Shown: positions 8,195 to 16,548 of the stretch, one piece after another
Layout: every line of letters begins with the position of its first letter
How positions within the stretch are numbered: the stretch's first letter is position 1
Assembly (NCBI RefSeq): GCF_014192745.1
Contig: NZ_JACHYJ010000001.1
Coordinates: forward strand, 535,536 to 599,535
DNA: 64,000 nt
Direction: 5' to 3'
Origin: Luteimonas sp. RC10
GTDB taxonomy: Bacteria; Pseudomonadota; Gammaproteobacteria; Xanthomonadales; Xanthomonadaceae
Made by a program: the position numbers and the translations under genes
The notes under the pieces: model-generated
Told to the model about the DNA's origin: nothing
The model's input: the letters and a program-made list of their open reading frames with translations, nothing else
The model's database searches: none

Positions 8195-8982
8195 CAGCTG
8201 CGCAGGCCGACCCCGCGCTTGAGCAGGGTCAGCGCAACCACGGTCAGCACGACCACGAAGCCCAGCATCAGTGCATAGGCTATGGTCAGCGGAATGTCCG
8301 AGGTGCCGAGCAGGCCGTAGCGGAACGCGTTGACCATGTAGAAGATCGGGTTGGCGTGGGTCGCGGCCTCGGCCCAGTCGGGCAGCAGCTTGACCGAGTA
8401 GAACACGCCGCCCAGGTAGGTCAGCGGGGTCAGGATGAAGGTCGGCACGATCGCCACGTCGTCGAACTTCTTGGCGTAGACCGCGTTGATGAAGCCGGCC
8501 AGCGAGAAGATCGTGGCGCCCAGCAGCACCGTGCTCAACGTGACCAGCGGATGCGGGATGCGCACATGGGTGAACAGCATCGCGATGCCGAGCACGATCA
8601 CGCCGACCGCAACGCCGCGCACGACCGCGCCGAGCACGTAGCCGCCGAGCACGACCCAGCCGGGCATCGGGCTGACCAGCAGTTCCTCGACATGGCGGCC
8701 GAACTTCGCGCCGAAGAAGCTCGAGGAGATGTTGCCGTAGCTGTTCTGGATGACGCTCATCATCACCAGGCCCGGCACGATGAAGTCCATGTAGGACACG
8801 CCGCCCATGTCGCCGATGCGCGCGCCGATCAGGCCGCCGAAGATCAGGAAGTACAGCGTCATCGTGATCGCCGGCGGCACCAGGGTCTGGGCCCAGATGC
8901 GCAGGATGCGCACGATCTCGCGCCGGGCGATCGTGCCCAGGGCGATCAGGTTGCGGGCAGTCGTGGTGGGTTCTGTGCTCAT
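8194..8982 (-). CDS. ABC-2 type transporter permease (YadH-like)
   Basis: A 262-aa integral membrane protein with six predicted hydrophobic segments and the ABC-2 permease pattern (WAQTLVPPAITMTLYFLIFG, GARIGDMGGVSYMDFIVPG, ELLVSPMPGWVVLGGYVLGA, LTPLTYLGGVFYSV). It forms the membrane part of an exporter with the ATPase encoded 55 nt upstream. The start MSTEPTTTARN removes a basic, non-conserved extension. Substrate unknown; YadGH-type exporters are usually unassigned. Confidence 0.88.
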   Translation of the reverse strand: MSTEPTTTARNLIALGTIARREIVRILRIWAQTLVPPAITMTLYFLIFGGLIGARIGDMGGVSYMDFIVPGLVMMSVIQNSYGNISSSFFGAKFGRHVEELLVSPMPGWVVLGGYVLGAVVRGVAVGVIVLGIAMLFTHVRIPHPLVTLSTVLLGATIFSLAGFINAVYAKKFDDVAIVPTFILTPLTYLGGVFYSVKLLPDWAEAATHANPIFYMVNAFRYGLLGTSDIPLTIAYALMLGFVVVLTVVALTLLKRGVGLRS

Positions 8983-9037
8983 GCTCGGCGTCTGTCGAAA
9001 GAGGGGAAGGGGAAGGGCGGCTGCGCGCGACTGGCGT

Positions 9038-10006
9038 CTACGACGCCCGCTGTCCCGATCCCGCATCGCGTGCGGTCAGCCGCACGAACAGTTCTTCCAG
9101 TCGGTTCGACTTGGTCCGCATCGAGCGCACGCGCAGGCCGGCCGCATCGAGTGCGGCGAACACGCGGTTGAGATCCATCGCGCGCGGCATGTCGATGTCG
9201 AGCGTGTGCGCATCGGGCGCAGCGATCGTCACGCCGTCGATCGCCGGCAATGCGTCGGGTAGCGTCCCGTCGATGTCGAGCATGAAACCCTCGACGTCGA
9301 GCTGGGCGAGCAGCGCCCGGATCGGGCCCTGCTCGACGATGCGACCGTGGTCGATGATCGCCAGATTGCGGCACAGCGACTCGGCTTCCTCGAGGTAATG
9401 CGTGGTCAGGATGATCGTCGTGCCCGCGGCGTTGATCTCGCGCAGTGCGCGCCACATGCCGCGGCGGATCTCGATGTCCACGCCGGCCGTCGGCTCGTCG
9501 AGGATCAGCAGCCGGGGCCGGGTCATCATCGCGCGGGCGATCATCAGCCGCCGCTTCATGCCGCCCGACAGCGTGCGACTCATCACGTGCGCCTTGTCCC
9601 ACAGCTGCGCGGCGCGCAGCTCGGCCTCGGCGCGCTCGGCGGCCTCGCGGCGCGGCACGCCGTAGAAGCCGGCGTAGTTGACCAGGATGTCGAAGGGCTT
9701 TTCGAACAGGTTGAAGTTGATTTCCTGCGGCACCAGGCCGAGCAGACGCATGGCCTGGTCGCGCTGGCGGACGATGTCCACGCCGAATACTTCGACGCTG
9801 CCTGCGCTCATGTTGACCAGCGAGGAGACGATGCCGATCAGCGTGCTCTTGCCCGCGCCGTTGGGGCCGAGCAGGGCATGGAAATCGCCCGGCGCGACAT
9901 CGAGCGAGATGCCCTTGAGCGCCTCCACGCCACCGGCGTAGGTCTTGCGCAGTTCACGGACGGACAGCGCCGGCACATCGGCCGGCAGGGGGCGGCTTGG
10001 GGTCAT
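9038..10006 (-). CDS. ABC transporter ATP-binding protein (YadG-like)
   Basis: A 322-aa ATPase with Walker A LLGPNGAGKST (near residue 48), the Q-loop in VPQEINFN, signature LSGGMKRR, Walker B LLILDEPTAGVD and the switch His in TTHYLEEAE. A C-terminal domain of about 90 residues follows the nucleotide-binding domain, as in YadG/CcmA-type drug-export ATPases. It pairs with the permease immediately downstream. The start MTPSRPLPAD follows the coding pattern; an upstream ATG would add a Gly/Arg-rich tail. Confidence 0.9.
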   Translation of the reverse strand: MTPSRPLPADVPALSVRELRKTYAGGVEALKGISLDVAPGDFHALLGPNGAGKSTLIGIVSSLVNMSAGSVEVFGVDIVRQRDQAMRLLGLVPQEINFNLFEKPFDILVNYAGFYGVPRREAAERAEAELRAAQLWDKAHVMSRTLSGGMKRRLMIARAMMTRPRLLILDEPTAGVDIEIRRGMWRALREINAAGTTIILTTHYLEEAESLCRNLAIIDHGRIVEQGPIRALLAQLDVEGFMLDIDGTLPDALPAIDGVTIAAPDAHTLDIDMPRAMDLNRVFAALDAAGLRVRSMRTKSNRLEELFVRLTARDAGSGQRAS

Positions 10007-10143
10007 GGGTGCGAGGGGTCCGGAGCCGGCGGCCCGGGGGAGGCCTCGGCGGAAGACGCTAGTATAGGCGCCCGGTCGCACCCGGCCCCGCGATACACCG
10101 TTGCGCGGACGCGCGCCCGTTCCGCTTACGATCCGGTTGACCC

Positions 10144-10905
10144 GTGGCCATCCAGCATTTCCCGCTCAAGCTCACCGGCCGGCGCATGATCGCGCCCACC
10201 GTCGCCCATCTGTCGTTCGTGCGCGACGATGGCCAGCCGCTGGATTTCGTGCCCGGCCAGTTCATTCAGGTGCACTTCGCCTACGCCGACGGCACGCCGA
10301 CCAAGCGCTCCTATTCGCTGGCGACGATCCACGACCATGCGATGGGACCGGGCGAGGCGGTGGAGATCGCGGTCAGCTATGTGCCCGGGGGCGCGGCGGC
10401 GGCGCTGTTCGAGGGCCTGGCGCTCGGCGACCATGTCCAGGCCAGTGGCCCGTTCGGCCGGTTCTGTCTGCTGCCGCAGGACAGCAACCGCCGCTACCTG
10501 CTGATCGGGACCGGCACCGGCGTGACGCCGTACCGGTCGATGCTGCCGCTGCTGGAACGGGCGATCGCCGAGCGCGGCGTGGAGGTCGTGCTGTTGCTGG
10601 GTGCGCGCACGCCGGCCGAGTTGCTCTACGGCGACGATTTCCGCGCCTTCGCACAGGCGCACGCGCAGTTCCGCTTCGTGCCGTGCTTCTCGCGCGAGCT
10701 GCCGGCGCCCGGGAGCCCGCATGCGCATGCCGACGTGCGCCACGGCTATGTGCAGCAGTTCGTCGGCGAGTTCGCGCCCAACGCCGACGATATCGCCTAC
10801 CTGTGCGGCAACCCGGACATGGTCGATGCGGCGTTCGAGGCACTGAAGGGCTTCGGCCTGCCGGTGCCGCGGATCCGGCGCGAGAAGTACGTCAGCAGCA
10901 AGTAG
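10144..10905 (+). CDS. fpr: Ferredoxin--NADP(+) reductase
   Basis: A 253-aa flavoprotein reductase. The FAD-binding motif RSYSLA is near residue 57, and the NADP-binding GTGTGVTPYRSM near residue 121. The family ends with CGNPDMVDAAFEALKGFGLP and a C-terminal EKYVSSK resembling bacterial Fpr. It transfers electrons between NADPH and ferredoxin or flavodoxin. The start is a GTG (valine codon read as Met) directly before AIQHFPLKL; no in-frame ATG fits. It is divergent from the YadG-like gene and 13 nt upstream of the M50-like gene, which it may be cotranscribed with. Confidence 0.87.
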   Translation: MAIQHFPLKLTGRRMIAPTVAHLSFVRDDGQPLDFVPGQFIQVHFAYADGTPTKRSYSLATIHDHAMGPGEAVEIAVSYVPGGAAAALFEGLALGDHVQASGPFGRFCLLPQDSNRRYLLIGTGTGVTPYRSMLPLLERAIAERGVEVVLLLGARTPAELLYGDDFRAFAQAHAQFRFVPCFSRELPAPGSPHAHADVRHGYVQQFVGEFAPNADDIAYLCGNPDMVDAAFEALKGFGLPVPRIRREKYVSSK

Positions 10906-10918
10906 GCCGGGGGCCGCC

Positions 10919-12118
10919 GTGTCAGCACCGGACGCCCGATTGCCGCTGCCAGCGGGCGACCCGGACGTCGCGGCGCTGATGCCGCCTCCGCCCGATGCAC
11001 CGGTCCCCAAGCGTGCCGGGTGGCGCCGCATGCTGCCGACGTTGGGCGGGATGGTCGGCGGTGTCGTGGTCGGCCTCGGCGCGGCGATGATCGGCGTCCC
11101 GCTGCTGGACGCCCTGCCGCCTGGGTCGATGACTGCGCTGCTGCTCGGCGTTGTGCTGTCGGTGTGGCCGCACATCGTGCTGCACGAGGCCGGGCACGCA
11201 GTGGCCGGTCTGGCGCGCGGCATGCACGCGATCGCGTTCGGCGTGGGCCCGTTCCGATTCGAGCGACGCGGCGCGCGCTGGCACTGGCGCCGGGGCGGCG
11301 GGATCCGCGGCATCGGTGGGTTTGCCGCACTGCTGCCCAGCGGTGAGCGCGGGCTGTTGCGCCTCGACCAGGCCATCTTCCTGCTCGGCGGGCCAATGGC
11401 CAATCTTGTCACCGCGGCGGCGCTGTTCGCCTGTGCGATGTGGCTGCCGATGCCGGTGCAGCTCGCGGCCGCTGGTCTGGGCAGCGCGATCGCCGCCGCG
11501 CTGATGGGCCTGGGCAATCTGCTGCCGCTGCAGTTCTCCGGCTGGCGTCTGGATGGCCGCGTGTTGCTGGACCTGCTGCGCCGCACGCCCGATGCCGCGC
11601 TGCACCTGCAGATCAACCAGCTGATGGCGTTGAGCCTGGCCGGGGTGCGGCCGCGCGACTGGCCCGAGGCGTCCATCCCTGGACTGCCGGCCACGATCGC
11701 CAGCGACGGCCTGGCGCTGAGCGGACGGATGCTGCGCCTGTCGCGCGCGATCGACCGACGCGATGCCGCGACCGCCTGGCCCGACGCCGTCGCGCTGACA
11801 GCGGCGTTCGCGGCCGCGCCCACGGTGTCGCAAGGCCCGATCGCCGTTACGCTGGCCAGCCATGCGGCGTTGCTGGTCGGCGACCGGGCCTTGCTGGCGG
11901 CCTGGCGTCCGCGCTGCGAAGGCGGGCTGCTGGATCTTTCGCCCTACCGGGCGTGGCTGGATGCCGAGCTCGCGCAGCTCGATGGCGATGCGACCGCGCT
12001 GGCGACGCACCTGGCCCATGCGCGCGCGCTGGCCGACCGGATTCCGGACGCGGCCAGCCGGACGGTCTTCGACGAACGGCTCGAGAGACTCGCCCAGTCG
12101 CTTGCGCCATCGATGTAA
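10919..12118 (+). CDS. M50-like (site-2-protease-type) membrane metallopeptidase
   Basis: A 399-aa protein, GTG start. Residues 40-85 hold two hydrophobic segments, followed by the zinc motif HEAGH at 89-93 (HExxH within a membrane helix). A later pair of hydrophobic segments and an LDG motif at 211-213 could supply the third, Asp ligand, the order seen in M50 proteases. The GGPMANLVTAA segment near residue 157 is also typical. The C-terminal 180 residues are soluble and helical. No PDZ domain is seen, unlike RseP. Its physiological substrate is unknown; intramembrane or near-membrane proteolysis is inferred from the motifs. Confidence 0.72.
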   Translation: MSAPDARLPLPAGDPDVAALMPPPPDAPVPKRAGWRRMLPTLGGMVGGVVVGLGAAMIGVPLLDALPPGSMTALLLGVVLSVWPHIVLHEAGHAVAGLARGMHAIAFGVGPFRFERRGARWHWRRGGGIRGIGGFAALLPSGERGLLRLDQAIFLLGGPMANLVTAAALFACAMWLPMPVQLAAAGLGSAIAAALMGLGNLLPLQFSGWRLDGRVLLDLLRRTPDAALHLQINQLMALSLAGVRPRDWPEASIPGLPATIASDGLALSGRMLRLSRAIDRRDAATAWPDAVALTAAFAAAPTVSQGPIAVTLASHAALLVGDRALLAAWRPRCEGGLLDLSPYRAWLDAELAQLDGDATALATHLAHARALADRIPDAASRTVFDERLERLAQSLAPSM

Positions 12119-12157
12119 AGCACGCTTGACACCGGGTTCGGTGCAGCCGCATGCTCA

Positions 12158-12177
12158 CTGTCAAGCACACTTGACAG
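12158..12177. promoter_or_regulatory. Perfect palindromic operator, probably for the XRE regulator
   Basis: Two 8-bp arms, CTGTCAAG and CTTGACAG, are exact reverse complements separated by CACA. The palindrome starts 31 nt before the ATG of the membrane-protein gene. A TTGACA lies upstream at 12126-12131 with a weak -10 near 12149, so a repressor bound here would cover the start of transcription. A further half-site CTTGACA is contained in that -35. The XRE regulator encoded two genes downstream is the obvious candidate to bind; that is inference. Confidence 0.6.
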
Positions 12178-12188
12178 AACAGACCGCC

Positions 12189-12764
12189 ATGACCCGTTCC
12201 TTGCACACCCAACCGCTGCTGGCCGTCGCCGCGATGTTGATGGCCGCTGCGATCGCGCTGCGTCTGCTGCTGCCCACAGTCCCCGCCTGGGCACCGGCGC
12301 TGGTCCTGCTGTCGGCGGTGCTGATCGGCGCGGTCTCGATGCGCCGCGGTGCGTCCGGCTGCATGGATGCGCCGCCCGCCCTGCGGCGCCGCTACAGCCG
12401 CGACATGACGGTCGGCATGGTCAGCTACATGGCGCTGCTGTTCGCGTCGTTGCTGCTGCTGCGCACGGTGGAGGCGACGGCGCTGCGGGCACTGATCGCA
12501 CTGCTGCCGGTCGCGCCGATCGCGCTGCTGATGCGCGCGATGCTGCGCTTCATCCGCGGCGTGGACGAGCTGCAGCAGCGTATCGAGCTCGAAGCGATCT
12601 GCATCGCCGCCGCGCTGGTGTCCTTCGGCTACATGACCGGCGGCTTCCTGCAGGCGGCGCAGGTCATCGACGTGCCGGCAAGCGCCGCGATGCTGTGGGT
12701 GTTCCCCCTGGTGTGCGGCCTCTACGGCATCGCAAAATCGGTCGTCGCGCGGCGGTACCGGTAA
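12189..12764 (+). CDS. Four-to-six-helix membrane protein of unknown function, partner of the XRE regulator
   Basis: A 191-aa protein with hydrophobic segments at about residues 9-28, 34-50, 74-94, 101-118, 137-155 and 165-185. A basic, charged loop between the second and third carries RRRYSRDMTVGM. Genes like this commonly sit directly upstream of a very small XRE-type regulator, as here (9-nt gap). The role may be signal sensing or control of the regulator, but this is inferred from context only. The ribosome-binding site is weak. It is the first gene of a probable five-gene operon running to 16468. Confidence 0.65.
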   Translation: MTRSLHTQPLLAVAAMLMAAAIALRLLLPTVPAWAPALVLLSAVLIGAVSMRRGASGCMDAPPALRRRYSRDMTVGMVSYMALLFASLLLLRTVEATALRALIALLPVAPIALLMRAMLRFIRGVDELQQRIELEAICIAAALVSFGYMTGGFLQAAQVIDVPASAAMLWVFPLVCGLYGIAKSVVARRYR

Positions 12765-12773
12765 GGGGTCGGC

Positions 12774-12974
12774 ATGAAGAGTCGGGTGCGGGCGCTGCGC
12801 GAGGCACGGGGTTGGTCACAAGCACAGCTGGGCGAACGTCTGGAAGTGTCGAGACAGACGATCAACGCGATCGAGACGGAAAAGTACGACCCCAGCCTGC
12901 CGCTGGCGTTCCGGATCGCACGCGAGTTCGCCGAGCCCATCGAATCCATTTTTCTGTTCGAGGACGTTCCATGA
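12774..12974 (+). CDS. Small XRE-family helix-turn-helix transcriptional regulator
   Basis: A 66-aa protein that is essentially one HTH domain: MKSRVRALREARGWSQAQLG, then a recognition helix around VSRQTINAIE and the KYDPSLPLAFRIAREF segment. This is the YgzD/YozG-like minimal XRE type. AAGGGG precedes the start by a few bases. Its stop overlaps the start of the next gene (ATGA), so translation is coupled to the hydrolase lipoprotein. It probably binds the palindrome at 12158-12177 and autoregulates the operon. Confidence 0.85.
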   Translation: MKSRVRALREARGWSQAQLGERLEVSRQTINAIETEKYDPSLPLAFRIAREFAEPIESIFLFEDVP

Positions 12975-14497
12975 GGACATCGAGGTTTTCCGTGCTGACG
13001 CTGGCCGCGGGCATCGCGCTCGCCGGCTGCAGCGGGGGCGCGCCGGTACCAGCAACCGGCGAGGCCGCCCGGCCGACGCGGATGTTCGGGCAGATCCCCT
13101 TCCACGCCTGCACGCTTGACGGGGGCAATGCGGCCACCCGGGTCGAGGCGCAGTGCGCCACCTACGAGGTGCCCGAGAATCCCGACGCGCCCGACGCCCG
13201 GCGCATCGCACTCAACATCGCCTGGCTGCCGGCCGATGCGAAGGACGGCGGCACCGCCGATCCGGTGTTCTTCCTCGCCGGCGGTCCGGGCCAGGCCGCG
13301 ACCGAACTCGCCGCGCAGATCAATGCCGGCTTGCGTGAGGTACGCCGCCAGCGCGACATCGTGCTGGTCGACCAGCGCGGGACCGGCGGTTCGAACCCGC
13401 TGACCTGCACCGATGCCGATGGCCAGGCGCTGGAACTCGATGCGCTGACCGCGCCCGACGACGCCGCGCTCGACGCCTATGTCGGGCGATGCCTGGCCGG
13501 CCTCGACGGCCGCGCCGATCCACGTTTCTACACGACTGCCAATGCGATTCGCGACCTCGACACGGTGCGCGCCGCCCTCGGTGCCGATCAGATCAACCTG
13601 GTCGGCGGGTCCTACGGCACCCGCGTCGCCCAGCAGTACGCGATGGCGTATCCGCAGCACACACGCAGCATCGTGCTCGACGGCGTGGCCCCGAACGACC
13701 TGGTCGTCGGCGGCGAGTTCGCGCACACCTTCGAGGACGCGCTGGCGCTGCAATCCAAGCAATGCGCCCAGGACGCCGGATGCCGCGCACGCTTTCCCAC
13801 CGATCTGCAGGCCCAGCTGCGCGGTGTGCTGTCGACGCTGCACGCAACGCCCGCACCGGTGACCTATCGCGACCCGACCACCGGCGCGCAGCGCGACGGC
13901 GTGGTCACGCCGGACACGGTGACCGGCCTCGCGTTCCTGTTCTCGTACGCGCCACAGACCGCGTCGCTGCTGCCGTTGATCCTCGACGAAGCGGCGCAGG
14001 GCCGCTACGGCCCGCTGATGTCGCTGTCGCAACTGATGTACAGCAACGTCGACGGTCAGATGACGCGCGGCATGCAGTGGTCGGTGATCTGCGCCGAGGA
14101 CGCAGGCCGTTACCGCGAGGACGGTCGCGTCGCCGATACGATCCTGGGACCCGGTGTCGCGCGCATGTTCTTCGGCGCGTGCCGCACCTGGCCGACCGGC
14201 GCGCCGCCGGCCAACCACACCGCGGCCCTGCAGTCCGATGTGCCGGCCCTGCTGATGTCGGGCGAACTCGATCCGGTGACGCCGCCCGCCTACGCCGAGC
14301 GCGTGCTGGCCGGCCTGCCGAACGGACGCCATCTGGTGTTCAAGGGCCAAGGGCACGGCACGTTCGCGCTCGGCTGCGCGCCCAAGCTGCTCGCGCAGTT
14401 CATCGAATCCACCGATGCCAAGGCGCTCGACGCCAAGTGCTTGGACGCGATGCGCCCGGTGCCGCCGTTCACCAGCTTCAACGGGTGGTCGCCATGA
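12971..14497 (+). CDS. Alpha/beta-hydrolase lipoprotein (tripeptidyl-aminopeptidase-like, TAP C-terminal type)
   Basis: A 508-aa protein with a lipoprotein signal (LAGC, acylated Cys at residue 20). It then has an alpha/beta-hydrolase core: oxyanion-hole region FFLAGGPGQAA, DQRGTGGS, and nucleophile elbow VGGSYGTR (Ser214). The acid appears in SGELDPVTPP and the catalytic His in KGQGHGTFA. The C-terminal part matches the TAP-like domain found in secreted proline-type aminopeptidases. It is probably a peptidase or esterase anchored in the envelope. It overlaps the regulator gene by 4 nt and lies 46 nt upstream of the exporter ATPase. Confidence 0.82.
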   Translation: MRTSRFSVLTLAAGIALAGCSGGAPVPATGEAARPTRMFGQIPFHACTLDGGNAATRVEAQCATYEVPENPDAPDARRIALNIAWLPADAKDGGTADPVFFLAGGPGQAATELAAQINAGLREVRRQRDIVLVDQRGTGGSNPLTCTDADGQALELDALTAPDDAALDAYVGRCLAGLDGRADPRFYTTANAIRDLDTVRAALGADQINLVGGSYGTRVAQQYAMAYPQHTRSIVLDGVAPNDLVVGGEFAHTFEDALALQSKQCAQDAGCRARFPTDLQAQLRGVLSTLHATPAPVTYRDPTTGAQRDGVVTPDTVTGLAFLFSYAPQTASLLPLILDEAAQGRYGPLMSLSQLMYSNVDGQMTRGMQWSVICAEDAGRYREDGRVADTILGPGVARMFFGACRTWPTGAPPANHTAALQSDVPALLMSGELDPVTPPAYAERVLAGLPNGRHLVFKGQGHGTFALGCAPKLLAQFIESTDAKALDAKCLDAMRPVPPFTSFNGWSP

Positions 14498-14543
14498 CCG
14501 TGCCGCGCTTCGCGATGCCCCTCTTCCTTTCGGAGCTCCATCG

Positions 14544-15290
14544 ATGATCACCGCCCAGCAATTGCACAAGGCGTTCAAGACCAAGGCCGGCCTGGTCCAG
14601 GCGGTCGACGGCGTGGACTTCGTCGCCGAGGATGGCCGCATCACCGGCCTGCTCGGTCCCAACGGCGCCGGCAAGACCACGACGCTGCGCATGCTCTACA
14701 CGCTGATGAAGCCCGACCGCGGCCAGGTGCTGGTGGACGGCATCGACGCGAGCCGCGACCCGGCCGCCGTGCGTCGCGTGCTGGGCGTGCTGCCCGACGC
14801 ACGCGGCGTCTACAAGCGGCTGACCGCACGCGAGAACATCCACTACTTCGGCCAGCTGCACGGCATGAGCCAGGCCCAGATCGCCACACGCACCCAGGCG
14901 CTGAGCGACCAGCTGGACATGGGCGAGATCCTCGACCGCCAGACCGATGGCTTCAGCCAGGGCCAGCGCACCAAGACCGCGATCGCGCGCGCCCTGGTGC
15001 ACGACCCCCGCAACGTCATCCTCGACGAGCCGACCAATGGCCTGGATGTGATGACCACCCGCGCGATGCGCGAATTCCTGTTCAAGCTGCGCGACGAGGG
15101 CCGCTGCGTGATCTTCTCCAGCCACATCATGCAAGAGGTCGCCGCGCTGTGCGACCGCATCGTCATCATCGCCAAGGGGCGCGTGGTGGCCGCCGGCACC
15201 GCCGACGAACTGCGCGCGCGCTACGGCACGCAGAATCTCGAAGACGCCTTCGTGCATGCGATCGGTTCGGAAGAGGGGCTGCTGGCATGA
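14544..15290 (+). CDS. ABC exporter ATP-binding protein (NatA-like)
   Basis: A 248-aa ATPase: Walker A LLGPNGAGKTTTLRML (near residue 38), a signature region SQGQRTKTAIARAL (variant FSQGQ in place of LSGGQ), Walker B VILDEPTNGLDV and switch His in FSSHIMQEV. The NatA subfamily typically has this SQGQ signature. It acts with the permease whose start overlaps its stop (ATGA). NatAB systems are known to export Na+; the substrate here is not evident, and the hydrolase partner suggests something else is possible. Confidence 0.88.
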   Translation: MITAQQLHKAFKTKAGLVQAVDGVDFVAEDGRITGLLGPNGAGKTTTLRMLYTLMKPDRGQVLVDGIDASRDPAAVRRVLGVLPDARGVYKRLTARENIHYFGQLHGMSQAQIATRTQALSDQLDMGEILDRQTDGFSQGQRTKTAIARALVHDPRNVILDEPTNGLDVMTTRAMREFLFKLRDEGRCVIFSSHIMQEVAALCDRIVIIAKGRVVAAGTADELRARYGTQNLEDAFVHAIGSEEGLLA

Positions 15291-16468
15291 GCGCACTGCG
15301 ATGGATGTGGTGCGTGATGCGCAAGGAGCTGCTCGATATCGGGCGCGACCGGCGCACGCTGTTCATGGCGCTGCTGCTCGGCCCGCTGCTGTATCCGGTG
15401 CTGATGACCGGCATGAACGTGATGATGGAAAAGCGCGCCAAGACCGAACAGGACCGCGTTCTCGAAGTCCCGGTGCTGGGCGCGGCGCATGCGCCGAACC
15501 TGGTCGCGCACCTGGCGACGCTGGGCATCGTCGCGGTCGATGCGCCCGACGACCTCGATGCGGCCATCGCCCGGCAGGACGTCGACGTCGCGATCGAGAT
15601 CCCGGCTTCGTTCGCCGAGGACTGGCAGGCCGGGCGCCCGGCGACAGTCGAGGTCATCAGCGACAGCACCCAGCGCAACGCGCAGACACCGGCCACGCGG
15701 GTGCGCGCAGCGATCGCCAGCTACGGGCAGCAGGTGGGCGCGTTGCGTCTGCTCGCACGCGGTATCGACCCGTCGGTGGTGCAGCCGATCGCGGTCGGTA
15801 CGCGCGACATGGCGAGCGAAGAGGCCAAGCGCGGCATGCTGCTCGCGGCGCTGTTGCCATATCTGCTGATCCTGTCGAGCTTCATCGGCGGCTCGTACCT
15901 GATCATCGATGCGACCGCCGGCGAACGCGAGCGGCAGTCGATCGAGCCGCTGCTGGCCACGCCGGCCGCACGCGGTGCGATCGTCAGCGGCAAGATGCTC
16001 GCCGCCTGCGTGATCGGCCTGTTGTCGTTGCTGCTGACGTTGCTGGCATTCAAGCTCAGCGCCCAGATCGGCACCGGCATGACCCGCATGCTCGACGTCC
16101 GGCTGGCGGCGATCGGCAAGATGCTGCTGGTGCTGCTGCCGATGTTGTTCATCGGCACGTCGCTGCTGACCTTCCTCGCGGCCGCGGCCAAGAGCATGAA
16201 GGAAGCGCAGAGCCACATCGTCTGGCTGATGCTGCTGCCGATGATTCCGACGTTCGTGCTGATCATCAATCCGATCAAGACCGAGTTGTGGCAGTTCGCG
16301 GTGCCGTTCCTGTCGCAGAACCAGCTGCTGCTCAAGATCATCCGCGCCGAGCCGATCGCGCCGCAGGTCTGGGCGGTGTATCTGCTCGCCAGCTTCGCGT
16401 TGGTGGCGGTGTTCTGGGGCCTGGCGGTGTGGCGCTACCGCCAGGAGCGGCTCGCGATCTCGGGCTGA
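15287..16468 (+). CDS. ABC exporter permease (NatB-like)
   Basis: A 393-aa ABC-2-type permease. One N-terminal membrane helix (FMALLLGPLLYPVLMTGMNV) is followed by a ~140-residue external domain (VEVISDSTQRNAQTPATRV) and then five hydrophobic segments from about residue 185, including the conserved GERERQSIEPLLATPAARGAI loop. This layout is that of NatB. It ends the probable operon beginning at 12189; two strong hairpins follow before the convergent TonB-domain gene. Confidence 0.88.
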   Translation: MSALRWMWCVMRKELLDIGRDRRTLFMALLLGPLLYPVLMTGMNVMMEKRAKTEQDRVLEVPVLGAAHAPNLVAHLATLGIVAVDAPDDLDAAIARQDVDVAIEIPASFAEDWQAGRPATVEVISDSTQRNAQTPATRVRAAIASYGQQVGALRLLARGIDPSVVQPIAVGTRDMASEEAKRGMLLAALLPYLLILSSFIGGSYLIIDATAGERERQSIEPLLATPAARGAIVSGKMLAACVIGLLSLLLTLLAFKLSAQIGTGMTRMLDVRLAAIGKMLLVLLPMLFIGTSLLTFLAAAAKSMKEAQSHIVWLMLLPMIPTFVLIINPIKTELWQFAVPFLSQNQLLLKIIRAEPIAPQVWAVYLLASFALVAVFWGLAVWRYRQERLAISG

Positions 16469-16486
16469 GATCGCGCAGACGGCATG

Positions 16487-16541
16487 GGGGCGCGTGCGTT
16501 ACACGCGCCCCAGCGTGCCCACCGACCACGCGTCGGTGGGC
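16487..16541. terminator. Two tandem stem-loops between convergent genes
   Basis: The first stem is 10 bp and perfect (16487-16496 with 16502-16511, 5-nt loop). The second is 9 bp and perfect (16517-16525 with 16533-16541, 7-nt loop). Neither is followed by a T-tract, but their position between the converging natB-like and TonB-domain genes makes transcription-end or 3'-stabiliser function likely. Confidence 0.5.
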
Positions 16542-16548
16542 GCTTGCG

